This document shows, piece by piece, positions 16,640-26,809 of a stretch of DNA of 64,000 bases. Origin of the DNA: Virgibacillus_R byunsanensis (GTDB lineage Bacteria > Bacillota > Bacilli > Bacillales > Amphibacillaceae). Position numbers and translations under genes: made by a program. Location: positions 1-64,000 of the forward strand of contig NZ_JBHTKJ010000033.1 in the NCBI RefSeq assembly GCF_042675965.1, read 5' to 3'. Each line of letters starts with the position of its first letter. Position 1 is the stretch's first letter. The notes under the pieces were generated by a model, which saw only the letters and a list, made by a program, of their open reading frames with translations, made no database searches and was not told the origin of the DNA.

Positions 16640-18715
16640 ATGAAACGGGTGCTAATTGTTGGGGCTGGAAAAGGTGGAACTGCATTATTAAAAATTTTAT
16701 ATGCAACTGCTCGTATGAAAATTGTTGCTATAATTGATTCAGACAGTAATGCAGATGGATTACATATTGCGCAAAGTTATGAGGTTCCCACAGATACTAA
16801 TTGGGAAAACTGGATGGATAAAGATATAGATATCATAATTGAAGCAACAGGAAGTGAACGAGTCCTGGAGAGACTGATCGAAGTTAAAAATCGAAAGACA
16901 GTAGTTATACCTGGTTCTGTTGCCTACATAATTTCTGAGTTATTTGAAGAAAAGGAATCGGTTGTCGAACGGTTGAAACTTCAAATGAACAATCAAAACC
17001 TAATTTTAAACAATATTCGTGACGGCATGATTGTTATTAATGACCAAGAACAAGTACAATTTGTAAATCCGAGTGCAGAGCGAATAGTAGGTATCCAGAA
17101 AGAAAACTTTATAGGGCTTCCTATAACTGATGTAATAGCTGACTCAAGGTTACCTCATGTACTCAGGATCAGAAGAAAAGAAGTTAACCAAAAACTCGTT
17201 TTAGAAAATGGAAAGAAAGTCATCACTACCAGAATTCCAATTATAAATGCAGATGATCAATTAATTGGTGCGTTTGCAGTATTTAAAGATATTACCGAAG
17301 TAATGAATCTCGCCGAAGAAAATACGGACTTAAAAGAAATTAAAACGATGTTAGAGGCAATTATCCAATCTTCTGATGAAGCTATAAGTGTTGTTGATGA
17401 AAAAGGGATAGGAATTATGATTAATCCTGCTTATACACGAATTACTGGTTTACGGAAAGAGGACATTGTTGGTAAGCCTGCTACTGTTGATATTTCTGAG
17501 GGTGAAAGCATGCATATGAAAGTGCTGCAAACCCGAAGACCTGTTCGCGGAGTCCGGATGAAGGTTGGTCCCTCTAAAAAAGATGTAATGGTTAATGTTG
17601 CACCTGTTATTGTTGACGGAAAGATAAAGGGGAGTGTGGGTGTTTTACACGATGTTTCTGAAATACACTCACTGACTAGTGAATTGAAGCGAGCTAGACA
17701 AATTATCCGGAGTCTAGAAGCTAAATATACGTTTGATGACATAATTGGAACTTCTCCAGAAATGAAGTTAGCATTAGAACAAGCGAAAGTCGGTGCAAAG
17801 ACGCCGGCTACAGTCCTTCTCCGCGGTGAATCGGGTACTGGTAAAGAACTATTTGCGCATGCCATTCATAATGAAAGTGATCGCAAACACAATAAATTTA
17901 TTAGAGTTAATTGTGCTGCTATTGCAGAATCTATATTAGAAAGTGAATTATTTGGATATGAAGAGGGTGCTTTTTCTGGTGCAAAACGAGGTGGTAAAAA
18001 AGGCCTTTTTGAAGAAGCAAATATGGGTAGTATATTTCTAGATGAAATTGGCGAACTATCCCTTCACATGCAAGCAAAATTATTACGTGTTCTACAAGAA
18101 CATGAAATTGTTCGTGTAGGCGGAACTAACCCTGTCTTGTTAGATGTTCGAATTATTACTGCTACTAATATAAACTTAGAAAAGGCAATAATGAATAATA
18201 CGTTTCGGGAGGATTTGTATTATCGTTTAAATCGCTTGCCGATATATATACCTCCTTTATACGAGAGAATTAATGATCTAGACGAACTAATTCAGCATAT
18301 TATTGAGAAAATCAATCAGGATTATGGTCGAAATGTCCGAAAAGTATCTACAAAAGCAATAAGTGTTTTGAAAAGTTACCATTGGCCCGGAAATGTCAGG
18401 GAACTCGAAAATGTGATCGGACGAGCTATGATCTATATGGATATGAATGAAGAAATTATTCAAAAGGAACACATACCAAGTTTATTTGATAAACCTGCTG
18501 AAAATACTTCAACTAGTAATGGTCGTAAATATGCAACTGAGTCATTGCAAGCAGCTGTCGAACAGTATGAAAAAGATTATATAATCGAAGCTTATAAACG
18601 TAATGATTCCAACAAAACGAAAACTGCAAAAGAATTAAATATTTCTGTTCGTAACCTGTACTATAAGATAGAAAAATATAAAATTGAAAAGATTAACATG
18701 CAAGATCTTTCATAA
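16640..18715 (+). CDS. bkdR: Sigma-54-dependent activator BkdR
   Basis: This 691-residue enhancer-binding protein switches on the bkd operon with sigma-54 (SigL). It has an N-terminal Rossmann-like domain (GAGKGGTALL at 8-17), two PAS domains (about 125-230 and 240-350), an AAA+ domain with Walker A GESGTGKE and a Fis-type helix-turn-helix at the end. The sigma-54-contacting loop reads GAFSGA where GAFTGA is canonical, a conservative change. The ATG at 16640 has AAGGTGG 6 nt upstream and gives the family N terminus. A longer frame from 16532 lacks a good ribosome site. Confidence 0.94.
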   Translation: MKRVLIVGAGKGGTALLKILYATARMKIVAIIDSDSNADGLHIAQSYEVPTDTNWENWMDKDIDIIIEATGSERVLERLIEVKNRKTVVIPGSVAYIISELFEEKESVVERLKLQMNNQNLILNNIRDGMIVINDQEQVQFVNPSAERIVGIQKENFIGLPITDVIADSRLPHVLRIRRKEVNQKLVLENGKKVITTRIPIINADDQLIGAFAVFKDITEVMNLAEENTDLKEIKTMLEAIIQSSDEAISVVDEKGIGIMINPAYTRITGLRKEDIVGKPATVDISEGESMHMKVLQTRRPVRGVRMKVGPSKKDVMVNVAPVIVDGKIKGSVGVLHDVSEIHSLTSELKRARQIIRSLEAKYTFDDIIGTSPEMKLALEQAKVGAKTPATVLLRGESGTGKELFAHAIHNESDRKHNKFIRVNCAAIAESILESELFGYEEGAFSGAKRGGKKGLFEEANMGSIFLDEIGELSLHMQAKLLRVLQEHEIVRVGGTNPVLLDVRIITATNINLEKAIMNNTFREDLYYRLNRLPIYIPPLYERINDLDELIQHIIEKINQDYGRNVRKVSTKAISVLKSYHWPGNVRELENVIGRAMIYMDMNEEIIQKEHIPSLFDKPAENTSTSNGRKYATESLQAAVEQYEKDYIIEAYKRNDSNKTKTAKELNISVRNLYYKIEKYKIEKINMQDLS

Positions 18716-18730
18716 ATGAAAAATCTTGCA

Positions 18731-18753
18731 CAACCGGAACGCGGTTCATAAAA
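18731..18753. promoter_or_regulatory. Inverted repeat, possible BkdR upstream site
   Basis: AACCG-GAACG-CGGTT lies about 35 bp before the sigma-54 promoter and could be a BkdR binding site or the remains of a bkdR terminator. Confidence 0.35.
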
Positions 18754-18774
18754 GCGCTTACAATATCAAATAGT

Positions 18775-18790
18775 TGGCACGGAATTTGCA
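18775..18790 (+). promoter_or_regulatory. Sigma-54 promoter of the bkd operon
   Basis: TGGCAC-N5-TTGCA matches the -24/-12 consensus at every defined position. It lies 36 bp before ptb and directly after bkdR, which encodes the matching activator. Confidence 0.92.
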
Positions 18791-18826
18791 CTATAATTAA
18801 TGGGTGTTGGTAGGAGGTTTTTTAAA

Positions 18827-19729
18827 ATGAATACATTAGCATCATTGAGAACCATCGTAAAACAAGAAAAACCACAAGTTGTATCTGTTGCTAATGCAGC
18901 AGATAGAGAAGTGCTCTTAGCTGTCAAAGAAGCTGTTAAACAAGATTTATGTTCGTTTTTATTATTTGGTAATGAAACTGAAATAAGATCAATTTCATCA
19001 TCAATTGATTTGGATTTGAATTTGCCTCATCTAGTAATACGAAATGTAACTACCAATGTTGCTTTAGAAGCAACAAAAGCAGTTCATACAAACGAGGCGC
19101 AAATTTTAATGAAAGGGAATGTATCTACAAAGAATTTGTTGAAAGCGGTATTAGATAAGGAAAGTGGTTTACGGACTGGAAAGGTATTATCTCATGTAGC
19201 TCTTTTTGAAGTCCCAAATCAAGATAGACTTATTTTTTTAACCGATGCTGCTATGAACATAGCGCCTGATCTTAAAGAGAAAGTTGAAATACTTAATAAC
19301 GCTGTTCAGGTAGCACATGGAATAGGGTTAGATACCCCGAAAGTAGCGATTATTTCACCGGTTGAAGTGGTTAATCATTCGATGCCATCTACATTAGATG
19401 GAGCCGTTATGACACAAATGCAAAATCGTGGGCAAATAAAGGGTTGTTTAGTTGATGGTCCATTAGCATTTGATAATGCAGTTTCTCATAAGGCCGCCGA
19501 ACAGAAAGATATCAAATCAAAAGTGGCAGGCCAAGCAGATATATTAATGGTTCCAACCATCGAAGTAGGAAATGCTTTATATAAATCATTCATGTATTTT
19601 GCCAAAGCAAAGGTTGCAGCGGTTATAAGTGGAGCGAAAGCACCAATTATATTGACATCAAGAGCAGACTCAGCTGAAAGTAAGCTTCACTCATTATCAC
19701 TAGCTCTAGTATCATCTAAAACATTTTAG
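18827..19729 (+). CDS. ptb: Phosphate butyryltransferase
   Basis: This 300-residue PTA/PTB-family enzyme exchanges the CoA of isobutyryl-, isovaleryl- and related acyl-CoAs for phosphate, so that butyrate kinase can make ATP. It shows family motifs ILMKGNVSTKNLLKAVL, FLTDAAMNIAPDL and AQADILMVPTIEVGN. The ATG at 18827 has TAGGAGG 9 nt upstream; an ATG at 18800 overlaps the promoter start region. It is the first gene of the bkd operon, as in B. subtilis (yqiS). Confidence 0.94.
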   Translation: MNTLASLRTIVKQEKPQVVSVANAADREVLLAVKEAVKQDLCSFLLFGNETEIRSISSSIDLDLNLPHLVIRNVTTNVALEATKAVHTNEAQILMKGNVSTKNLLKAVLDKESGLRTGKVLSHVALFEVPNQDRLIFLTDAAMNIAPDLKEKVEILNNAVQVAHGIGLDTPKVAIISPVEVVNHSMPSTLDGAVMTQMQNRGQIKGCLVDGPLAFDNAVSHKAAEQKDIKSKVAGQADILMVPTIEVGNALYKSFMYFAKAKVAAVISGAKAPIILTSRADSAESKLHSLSLALVSSKTF

Positions 19730-19740
19730 GAGGAATTAAT

Positions 19741-20838
19741 ATGGAAATATTTACTTATATGGAAAAATACGATTATGAACAATTGGTTTTTTGTCAGGAT
19801 AAAAATTCTGGGTTAAAAGCAATTATTGCGATTCACGATACAACTTTGGGGCCAGCACTTGGCGGAACTAGAATGTGGACGTACGATTCTGAAGCAGAAG
19901 CAATTGAAGATGCATTACGGTTAGCTAAAGGGATGACATATAAAAATGCAGCAGCTGGTTTGAACCTAGGTGGAGGCAAAACTGTCATTATTGGAGACCC
20001 TAAAAAGGATAAAAACCCAGAAATGTTCCGTGCTTTTGGTCGCTATATTCAAGGGCTTAATGGCCGTTATATTACTGCTGAGGACGTTGGTACAACCGAG
20101 CATGAAATGGATTTAATTCATATGGAAACAGATTTTGTAACAGGTATCTCACCAGAGTTTGGCTCATCTGGTAACCCTTCCCCAGTTACAGCTTATGGTG
20201 TTTATAAAGGGATGAAAGCAGCAGCAAAAGAGGCATATGGTAATGATTCATTAGAAGGTAAGACAGTGGCTGTTCAGGGTGTTGGTAATGTTGCGTATAC
20301 CTTATGTGAATACTTGCATAATGAAGGTGCTCATTTAATTGTTACCGACATTAACAAAAAAGCAGTAGAGAAAGCTGTTGGAGCATTTGGTGCAAAAGCT
20401 GTTGAGCCAGACGATATTTATGATGTTGATTGCGATATATATGCTCCTTGTGCGTTAGGAGCTACGGTTAATGATGATACAATTCCAAAGTTAAAAGCAA
20501 AAGTTATCGCAGGTTCAGCAAATAATCAGTTAAAGTCTAAGAAGCATGGTGATATTATTCATGAGATGGGTATTGTTTATGCTCCGGATTATGTCATCAA
20601 TTCTGGTGGGGTTATCAATGTCGCTGATGAATTAAATGGTTACAACCAAGAAAGAGCTATGAAGCAAGTTGAAACAATTTATGACAGTTTAATAAAAGTT
20701 TTTGATATAGCAAGAAGAGATAATATTCCAACTTATGTGGCTGCTGATCGTATGGCTGAAGAGAGAATTGAATCAGTAAGAAAGTCCCGTAGTCAATTTT
20801 TGCTAAACGGTCATCATACTTTAAGCAGAAGAAATTAA
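19741..20838 (+). CDS. bcd: Leucine dehydrogenase
   Basis: This 365-residue enzyme oxidatively deaminates leucine, isoleucine and valine to branched 2-oxo acids with NAD. The catalytic-lysine region is LNLGGGKTVI (about 76-85), and VAVQGVGNVA (about 179-188) is the dinucleotide-binding turn of the Glu/Leu/Phe dehydrogenase family. GGAGGAATTAAT lies before the ATG. It supplies the substrate for the BkdAA/AB/B complex encoded downstream. Confidence 0.96.
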   Translation: MEIFTYMEKYDYEQLVFCQDKNSGLKAIIAIHDTTLGPALGGTRMWTYDSEAEAIEDALRLAKGMTYKNAAAGLNLGGGKTVIIGDPKKDKNPEMFRAFGRYIQGLNGRYITAEDVGTTEHEMDLIHMETDFVTGISPEFGSSGNPSPVTAYGVYKGMKAAAKEAYGNDSLEGKTVAVQGVGNVAYTLCEYLHNEGAHLIVTDINKKAVEKAVGAFGAKAVEPDDIYDVDCDIYAPCALGATVNDDTIPKLKAKVIAGSANNQLKSKKHGDIIHEMGIVYAPDYVINSGGVINVADELNGYNQERAMKQVETIYDSLIKVFDIARRDNIPTYVAADRMAEERIESVRKSRSQFLLNGHHTLSRRN

Positions 20839-20856
20839 CAATGGAGGTCAACTGTT

Positions 20857-21981
20857 TTGCAACAACACCAACCGTACAGAATTTTAGTGATTAATCCAGG
20901 TTCAACGTCTACAAAAATAGGAGTTTTTGAAAATGAATTGTGCATTTTTGAAAAATCCATTCGTCACGATACTCAAGCCATTGCACAATACAATCGGGTG
21001 ATTGATCAATATGATTTTCGTAAAAAAGTAATTCTTGAACAATTGAATTATGAAGGAATTAACATATCAAAATTACATGCAGTATGTGGCAGAGGTGGAT
21101 TACTGAGACCTATTGAAGGTGGAACGTATGAAGTAAACCAACCGATGTTGCAGGATTTAAAAATGGGGTATAACGGTGAACATGCTTCAAATCTGGGAGG
21201 TATTATTGCCCATGAAATTGCAAACGGGCTAAATATACCAGCATTTATAGTAGATCCTGTCGTTGTCAATGAGTTAGACGAGATTGCGAAGTTCTCAGGT
21301 GTACCAGAAATACCAAGAAAAAGCATTTTTCATGCGCTAAATCAAAAAGCTGTTGCAAGAAAAGCCGCAAACGACATGAATACGACATATGAAAATGTGA
21401 ACTTAATTGTTACGCATATGGGTGGTGGAATTACCATTGGAGCCCATAAAAATGGAAAAGTGATTGATGTGAACAATGGGCTACACGGTGATGGTCCGTT
21501 TTCACCAGAACGAGCAGGGACGGTTCCGGCGGGCGACTTAGTTTCATTATGTTTTTCAGGTCAGTATTACCGCGATGAAATCATGAAAAAGTTAATAGGG
21601 CAAGGTGGCCTTGTAGCCTATTTACAAACAAATGATGCTGTAGAAGTAGAGAAACGTATTGAAAACGGTGACGAAGCAGCACAGCAGGTTTATGAGGCAA
21701 TGGCATATCAAATTGCAAAGGAAATTGGCTCCATGAGTACTGTTTTATCTGGAAATATAGATGCGATTGTTTTAACAGGTGGTCTCGCGTATGGCAAAAA
21801 ATTTATTGAAATGATAACCAAACGTGTAAATTGGATTGCAGATACCCTTGTTTATCCAGGGGAGAATGAGTTACAGGCACTGAATGAAGGAACATTAAGA
21901 GTGCTCCGAAACGAAGAGTTTCCAAAGACTTATCCAAATGATAAAGAAAAGGAGCGAACTATATATGGCGAAAGAATATGA
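20857..21981 (+). CDS. buk: Butyrate (branched-chain fatty acid) kinase
   Basis: This 374-residue acetokinase-family enzyme makes ATP and a free short acid from acyl phosphate. Signature stretches are LVINPGSTSTKIGVFE near the N terminus, THMGGGITIGAH and the conserved DGPFSPERAGTVP. The start is TTG, with TGGAGGTCA 6 nt upstream. The 3' end overlaps lpdV by 17 nt, so translation is coupled. Confidence 0.95.
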   Translation: MQQHQPYRILVINPGSTSTKIGVFENELCIFEKSIRHDTQAIAQYNRVIDQYDFRKKVILEQLNYEGINISKLHAVCGRGGLLRPIEGGTYEVNQPMLQDLKMGYNGEHASNLGGIIAHEIANGLNIPAFIVDPVVVNELDEIAKFSGVPEIPRKSIFHALNQKAVARKAANDMNTTYENVNLIVTHMGGGITIGAHKNGKVIDVNNGLHGDGPFSPERAGTVPAGDLVSLCFSGQYYRDEIMKKLIGQGGLVAYLQTNDAVEVEKRIENGDEAAQQVYEAMAYQIAKEIGSMSTVLSGNIDAIVLTGGLAYGKKFIEMITKRVNWIADTLVYPGENELQALNEGTLRVLRNEEFPKTYPNDKEKERTIYGERI

Positions 21982-23386
21982 TCTTGTCATCCTCGGTGGA
22001 GGAACAGGAGGTTATGTAGCTGCTATCCGAGCTTCACAGTTAGGTATGCAAGTTGCTATGGTAGAAAAAGGTGAATTAGGTGGAACATGTTTGCATCGAG
22101 GCTGTATACCATCTAAGGCATTATTACGAAGTGCAGAAGTTTTAAAACAAACAAAAGAAGCGAATGAATACGGAATTGAGACAGAAAATCCAACACTTAA
22201 TTTTACAAAAGTACAAGAAAGAAAAAACAGTATTGTAAAAACGCTACATCAAGGTGTTCAAGGTCTGATGAAAAAAGGAAAGATAGATGTTTTTGAAGGA
22301 TTCGGGCGAATCTTAGGTCCAAGTATTTTCTCACCGATGCCTGGAACCATTTCCATTGAATATGCAAATGGTGATGAGAACACGATGATAGTTCCTAAAA
22401 ATGTATTGATAGCGACTGGATCAAAACCAAAGTCACTTCCAGGATTAGAAATTGACGGAACATATGTTATGAGTTCTGATGAAGCACTACAGATGGAAGA
22501 ACTTCCTTCATCGATCATTATAGTTGGTGGTGGAGTTATTGGAATTGAATGGGCATCCATGCTAGCTGATTTTGGAGTAGACGTAACAGTAGTTGAATAC
22601 TTAGATCAAATTTTGCCAACTGAAGATGAAGCTATTGCAAAGGAAGTAGAAAAACTTTTGAAAAAGAAAGGTATTACATTTGTTAAATCGGCTAAAGTGC
22701 TAGGAGACACCTTAACAAAAGAAAATGGGGTAACAATAGAGGCTGAAGTAAACGGTGAAAAAGAGACGTTTAAAGCTGACAAGATGCTAGTATCGGTTGG
22801 TCGAGAAGGAAATACAACTAATATTGGAATTGAAAACACTGATATAGTAGTAGAAAAAGGTTTTATTCATACAAATCAATATTTCCAAACAAAAGAAACA
22901 CATATATATGCAATTGGAGATGTGATTGGGGGAATGCAATTAGCTCATGTTGCTTCTCATGAAGGTATTGTAGCAGTAGAGCATATGGCAGACCAAAATC
23001 CATTACCAATTGAGTATGACAACATCGCATCGTGTATTTATTCAAATCCAGAAGTGGCAAGTGTAGGATTTACAGAGAAAGAAGCTAAGAAAAAGGGATT
23101 TGAAGTTAAAGTAGGCAAGTTTCCATTTCAGGCAATTGGAAAAGCGCTTGTACATGGTGAAACAGATGGTTTTGTAAAAATAATTGTAGATAAAAATACC
23201 GAAGACCTATTAGGTATTCATATGGTTGGTCCTCATGTAACTGATATGATCTCAGAAGCGGGACTAGCGAAAGTGCTAGATGCAACGCCATGGGAAGTAG
23301 CACACACTATTCATCCACACCCTTCTCTATCAGAGGTAATGGGTGAAGCAGCATTAGCTGTTGAGGGTAAACAGATACACGGTTAA
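21965..23386 (+). CDS. lpdV: Dihydrolipoyl dehydrogenase of the branched-chain complex (E3)
   Basis: This 473-residue flavoprotein reoxidises the lipoyl arm of BkdB, passing electrons to NAD. It has GGGTGGYVAAI for FAD, the redox disulfide in GGTCLHRGCIPSK, a central NAD domain (VGGGVIGIEWA) and the C-terminal HPHPSLSE with the catalytic histidine. The ATG at 21965 has AAAGGAGCG upstream and overlaps the end of buk. Length and residues are normal. Confidence 0.96.
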   Translation: MAKEYDLVILGGGTGGYVAAIRASQLGMQVAMVEKGELGGTCLHRGCIPSKALLRSAEVLKQTKEANEYGIETENPTLNFTKVQERKNSIVKTLHQGVQGLMKKGKIDVFEGFGRILGPSIFSPMPGTISIEYANGDENTMIVPKNVLIATGSKPKSLPGLEIDGTYVMSSDEALQMEELPSSIIIVGGGVIGIEWASMLADFGVDVTVVEYLDQILPTEDEAIAKEVEKLLKKKGITFVKSAKVLGDTLTKENGVTIEAEVNGEKETFKADKMLVSVGREGNTTNIGIENTDIVVEKGFIHTNQYFQTKETHIYAIGDVIGGMQLAHVASHEGIVAVEHMADQNPLPIEYDNIASCIYSNPEVASVGFTEKEAKKKGFEVKVGKFPFQAIGKALVHGETDGFVKIIVDKNTEDLLGIHMVGPHVTDMISEAGLAKVLDATPWEVAHTIHPHPSLSEVMGEAALAVEGKQIHG

Positions 23387-23405
23387 ATTAAAGGAGGGAC
23401 TTTTA

Positions 23406-24398
23406 ATGGCAAAAAATCGCCATGAAGCATTAGGCTTAACGGATGAACAAGTATTAGATATGTTTAGAACCATGCTTTTTGCAAGAAAAATTGATGAACG
23501 AATGTGGTTATTAAATCGTGCTGGTAAGATTCCTTTTGTCATTTCTTGTCAAGGACAAGAAGCAGCACAAGTAGGAGCATCTTTCGCAATGAATCGGGAA
23601 AGTGATTATGTAGCACCATATTATCGTGATATGGGAGTAGTACTCGCATTTGGCATGACCGCGAAGGAATTAATGCTATCAGGATTTGCTAAAGCCGAGG
23701 ATCCTAACTCTGGTGGTCGACAAATGCCTGGACATTTTGGTCAAAAGACAAATAGAATTTTGTCAGGATCATCTCCTGTTACAACACAGCTCCCACACGC
23801 AGTTGGTGTTGCTTTAGCTGCTAAAATGGAGAAGAAGGATATAGTGTCACTCGTGACACTTGGTGAGGGTTCTTCCAACCAAGGAGATTTTCATGAAGGC
23901 TTAAACTTTGCCGGAGTGCATAAATTACCAGTTATTACAATGGTTGAAAATAATAAATATGCGATTTCAGTTCCGATTGAAAGGCAGTTAGCTTGTGAGA
24001 ATGTGTCAGACCGAGCAATAGGCTACGGAATGCCAGGATTTACAGTTGATGGTAATGATCCTTTAGCAGTATATGAAGCAGTAAAAGAAGCTAGAGAACG
24101 TGCTGTTAATGGGGAAGGTCCTACATTAATTGAAGCCGTGTCATATCGTTTAACTGCCCATTCAAGTGATGATGATGACCGTTTATATCGTGAAAGTGAT
24201 GAAGTAGAAGAGGCAAAGAAGAAAGACTCTATTATTACATTTGCAACGTATTTAAAAGAAGCAGGGATTCTTACTGATGACGTAGAGAAAAAAATGAATG
24301 ATGAAATTAGCGACATTGTTAACGAAGCAACAGATTATGCTGAAGAAGCACCATACGCAGAGCCGGAATCTGCTTTAAAATATGTATACGAAGAGTAG
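23406..24398 (+). CDS. bkdAA: Branched-chain 2-oxoacid dehydrogenase E1 alpha
   Basis: This 330-residue protein, together with BkdAB, decarboxylates branched 2-oxo acids using thiamine diphosphate. The thiamine-diphosphate motif starts LGEGSSNQGDFHEGLNFA (about 146-163). The loop with YRLTAHSSDDDD holds the usual active-site residues. The ATG at 23406 has AAGGAGGGAC upstream; an ATG at 23361 lies inside lpdV. The product route yields iso- and anteiso-acyl-CoA primers for membrane lipid. Confidence 0.96.
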   Translation: MAKNRHEALGLTDEQVLDMFRTMLFARKIDERMWLLNRAGKIPFVISCQGQEAAQVGASFAMNRESDYVAPYYRDMGVVLAFGMTAKELMLSGFAKAEDPNSGGRQMPGHFGQKTNRILSGSSPVTTQLPHAVGVALAAKMEKKDIVSLVTLGEGSSNQGDFHEGLNFAGVHKLPVITMVENNKYAISVPIERQLACENVSDRAIGYGMPGFTVDGNDPLAVYEAVKEARERAVNGEGPTLIEAVSYRLTAHSSDDDDRLYRESDEVEEAKKKDSIITFATYLKEAGILTDDVEKKMNDEISDIVNEATDYAEEAPYAEPESALKYVYEE

Positions 24399-24413
24399 GG
24401 AGGGAAATATGCA

Positions 24414-25397
24414 ATGCCAGTAATGTCATATATTCAAGCTGTAACAACAGCATTAAGAGAAGAAATGCAACGTGATGAAAAAGTTTTTGTTTTAGGGGAA
24501 GATGTTGGAAAAAAAGGCGGTGTTTTCCGAGCTACAGACGGATTATACGATGAGTTTGGAGACTACCGAGTATTAGATACCCCTTTGGCTGAATCTGCTA
24601 TTGCAGGAGTAGGTATTGGGGCAGCTATGTATGGAATGCGACCAGTAGCAGAAATGCAATTTGCTGATTTTATTATGCCAGCAGTAAACCAGATTATCTC
24701 TGAAGCTGCAAAAATGAGATATCGATCAAATAATGATTGGAGCGCTCCAATTACAATCCGCGCCCCGTATGGTGGTGGTGTGCATGGTGCATTATACCAT
24801 TCACAATCTGTTGAATCGGTATTCGCTAATCAACCAGGTTTAAAGATTGTTATGCCATCAACACCTTATGATGTGAAAGGATTGCTTAAAGCATCTATAC
24901 GTGATAACGATCCTGTCCTTTTCTTTGAACATAAACGTGCTTATCGTTTGTTAAAAGGTGAGGTTCCAGAAGATGATTACGTACTTCCAATTGGCAAAGC
25001 CGATGTAAAAAGGGAAGGAACTGACGTTACGATTATAACGTATGGTTTATGTGTACACTTTGCTTTGCAGGCAGCAGAGAAATTAGCTGAAGAAGGTGTA
25101 GATGCTCATATCCTTGATTTGCGCACCATTTATCCACTTGATAAAGAGGGTATTATTGAAGCAGCTAAAAAGACAGGAAAAGTGTTATTAATTACAGAGG
25201 ATAATAAGGAAGGAAGCATTATTGGAGAAGTGGCTGCAATCATTGCAGAAAACTGCTTATTTGATTTAGATGCTCCCGTACAGCGTTTAGCAGGACCAGA
25301 TGTACCTTCTATGCCTTACGCACCAACTATGGAAAAATACTTTATGATTAATCCAGATAAAGTGGAAGAAGCAATACGTGAATTAGCTGAATTTTAA
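24414..25397 (+). CDS. bkdAB: Branched-chain 2-oxoacid dehydrogenase E1 beta
   Basis: This 327-residue partner of BkdAA has the transketolase pyrimidine-binding domain (about 1-180, with LGEDVGKKGGVFRAT and RAPYGGGVHGALYHSQS) and a C-terminal transketolase domain (DLRTIYPLD). GGGAGGG lies before the ATG. It is 15 nt after bkdAA and 23 nt before bkdB. Confidence 0.96.
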   Translation: MPVMSYIQAVTTALREEMQRDEKVFVLGEDVGKKGGVFRATDGLYDEFGDYRVLDTPLAESAIAGVGIGAAMYGMRPVAEMQFADFIMPAVNQIISEAAKMRYRSNNDWSAPITIRAPYGGGVHGALYHSQSVESVFANQPGLKIVMPSTPYDVKGLLKASIRDNDPVLFFEHKRAYRLLKGEVPEDDYVLPIGKADVKREGTDVTIITYGLCVHFALQAAEKLAEEGVDAHILDLRTIYPLDKEGIIEAAKKTGKVLLITEDNKEGSIIGEVAAIIAENCLFDLDAPVQRLAGPDVPSMPYAPTMEKYFMINPDKVEEAIRELAEF

Positions 25398-25420
25398 ACT
25401 GAATAAAGGAGGGAACTCTT

Positions 25421-26704
25421 ATGGCTACAGAAAAAATTAACATGCCCCAATTAGGTGAAAGTGTAACAGAAGGTACGATTAGTTCATGGCTTGTAAAAGC
25501 AGGGGATCATGTTAACAAATACGATCCAATTGCTGAGGTAATGACTGATAAAGTAAACGCAGAGGTTCCATCTTCGTTCACTGGAGTTATCAAAGAACTT
25601 CGTGCACAAGAAGGAGATACAATCGCAGTAGGTGAATTGATGTGTTATATCGATACAGAAGGTGGTACTAACGCTGAGGAGCCTGCGACATCAACTGAAA
25701 AAGTTGAAGCTAAGTCAGAAAACGGTGAAGCTGATGAAGTAGAACCAGAAGATCAATCAATGAAAAAACGTTACTCACCTGCTGTGTTAAGAATGGCTCA
25801 AGAAAATGCCATCGACCTGGCCAATGTTAGCGGTAGTGGACGTGGTGGTAGAATCACCAGAAAAGATATTGAAAAAATCATTGCATCTGGGGACATTCCA
25901 AAGGCAAGTGAAGCAAGTATTTCCAAACAAGAAAGTCCTGCACAGACAAAACAACAAGGCCAAGCACAACCGAAACAATCAGCACCTCAGCCTAGTACAC
26001 AAACCGGGGATATTGAAATACCGGTAACAGGTGTTCGTAAAGCAATTGCACAAAATATGGTACGCTCAACAACAGAAATCCCACATGCTTGGATGACTGT
26101 TGAGATTGACGTGACGGATCTCGTTCAATATAGAAATCAAGTGAAAAATGATTTCAAACAAAAAGAAGGCTTTGGTTTAACATTCTTTAGTTTCTTTGTG
26201 AAAGCTGTTGCACAGGCGTTAAAAGAATTCCCACAACTTAACAGTTCATGGGCAGAAGATAAAATTATTCAACGCAAGGACATCAATTTATCTATTGCTG
26301 TGGCGAAGGACCAAGAGCTATTTGTACCGGTAATTAAGCATGCAGATGAAAAAAGTATAAAGGGAATTGCAAAGGATATTCATGAGTTAGCAATGAAAGC
26401 GCGGTCTGGTAAATTAACCTCAGAAGACATGCAAGGAGGCACGTTTACCGTAAACAATACAGGTTCATTTGGTTCCATTCATTCGATGGGTGTCATTAAT
26501 CACCCTCAAGCTGCTATATTGCAGGTAGAATCGATTGTCAAACGTCCTGTAATAGTAAATGATATGTTTGCAGCTAGAGATATGGTAAATCTATCTCTTT
26601 CACTTGATCATCGTATACTAGATGGTCTAGTCTGTGGTAATTTCTTAGCTAGAGTAAAAGAGATATTAGAAAATATGAACAAAGAAACTACAAACGTTTA
26701 TTAA
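25421..26704 (+). CDS. bkdB: Branched-chain 2-oxoacid dehydrogenase E2 (acyltransferase)
   Basis: This 427-residue core protein of the complex has an N-terminal lipoyl domain with the lipoylated lysine at 44 (EVMTDKVNAEVPS). A peripheral-subunit-binding domain follows at about 112-150 (YSPAVLRMAQENAIDL), then a Gln/Pro/Ser-rich linker and the catalytic domain ending SLSLDHRILDGLV with the HxxxDG active site. AAAGGAGGG precedes the ATG. It ends the bkd operon. Confidence 0.96.
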   Translation: MATEKINMPQLGESVTEGTISSWLVKAGDHVNKYDPIAEVMTDKVNAEVPSSFTGVIKELRAQEGDTIAVGELMCYIDTEGGTNAEEPATSTEKVEAKSENGEADEVEPEDQSMKKRYSPAVLRMAQENAIDLANVSGSGRGGRITRKDIEKIIASGDIPKASEASISKQESPAQTKQQGQAQPKQSAPQPSTQTGDIEIPVTGVRKAIAQNMVRSTTEIPHAWMTVEIDVTDLVQYRNQVKNDFKQKEGFGLTFFSFFVKAVAQALKEFPQLNSSWAEDKIIQRKDINLSIAVAKDQELFVPVIKHADEKSIKGIAKDIHELAMKARSGKLTSEDMQGGTFTVNNTGSFGSIHSMGVINHPQAAILQVESIVKRPVIVNDMFAARDMVNLSLSLDHRILDGLVCGNFLARVKEILENMNKETTNVY

Positions 26705-26809
26705 AATACTGGTGTCTAAAGTATTTTGAATTGAAATCTAGGCGTAAAATTGATAAGCTGAATATAGGTTATACTTATAATTACTCAAAATAAGGGGATG
26801 GATGTTCAA

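Noticed and set aside
26750..26781. Sigma-A promoter before brxB
   Set aside because: TTGATA and TATAAT are 20 bp apart, too far for a confident call.
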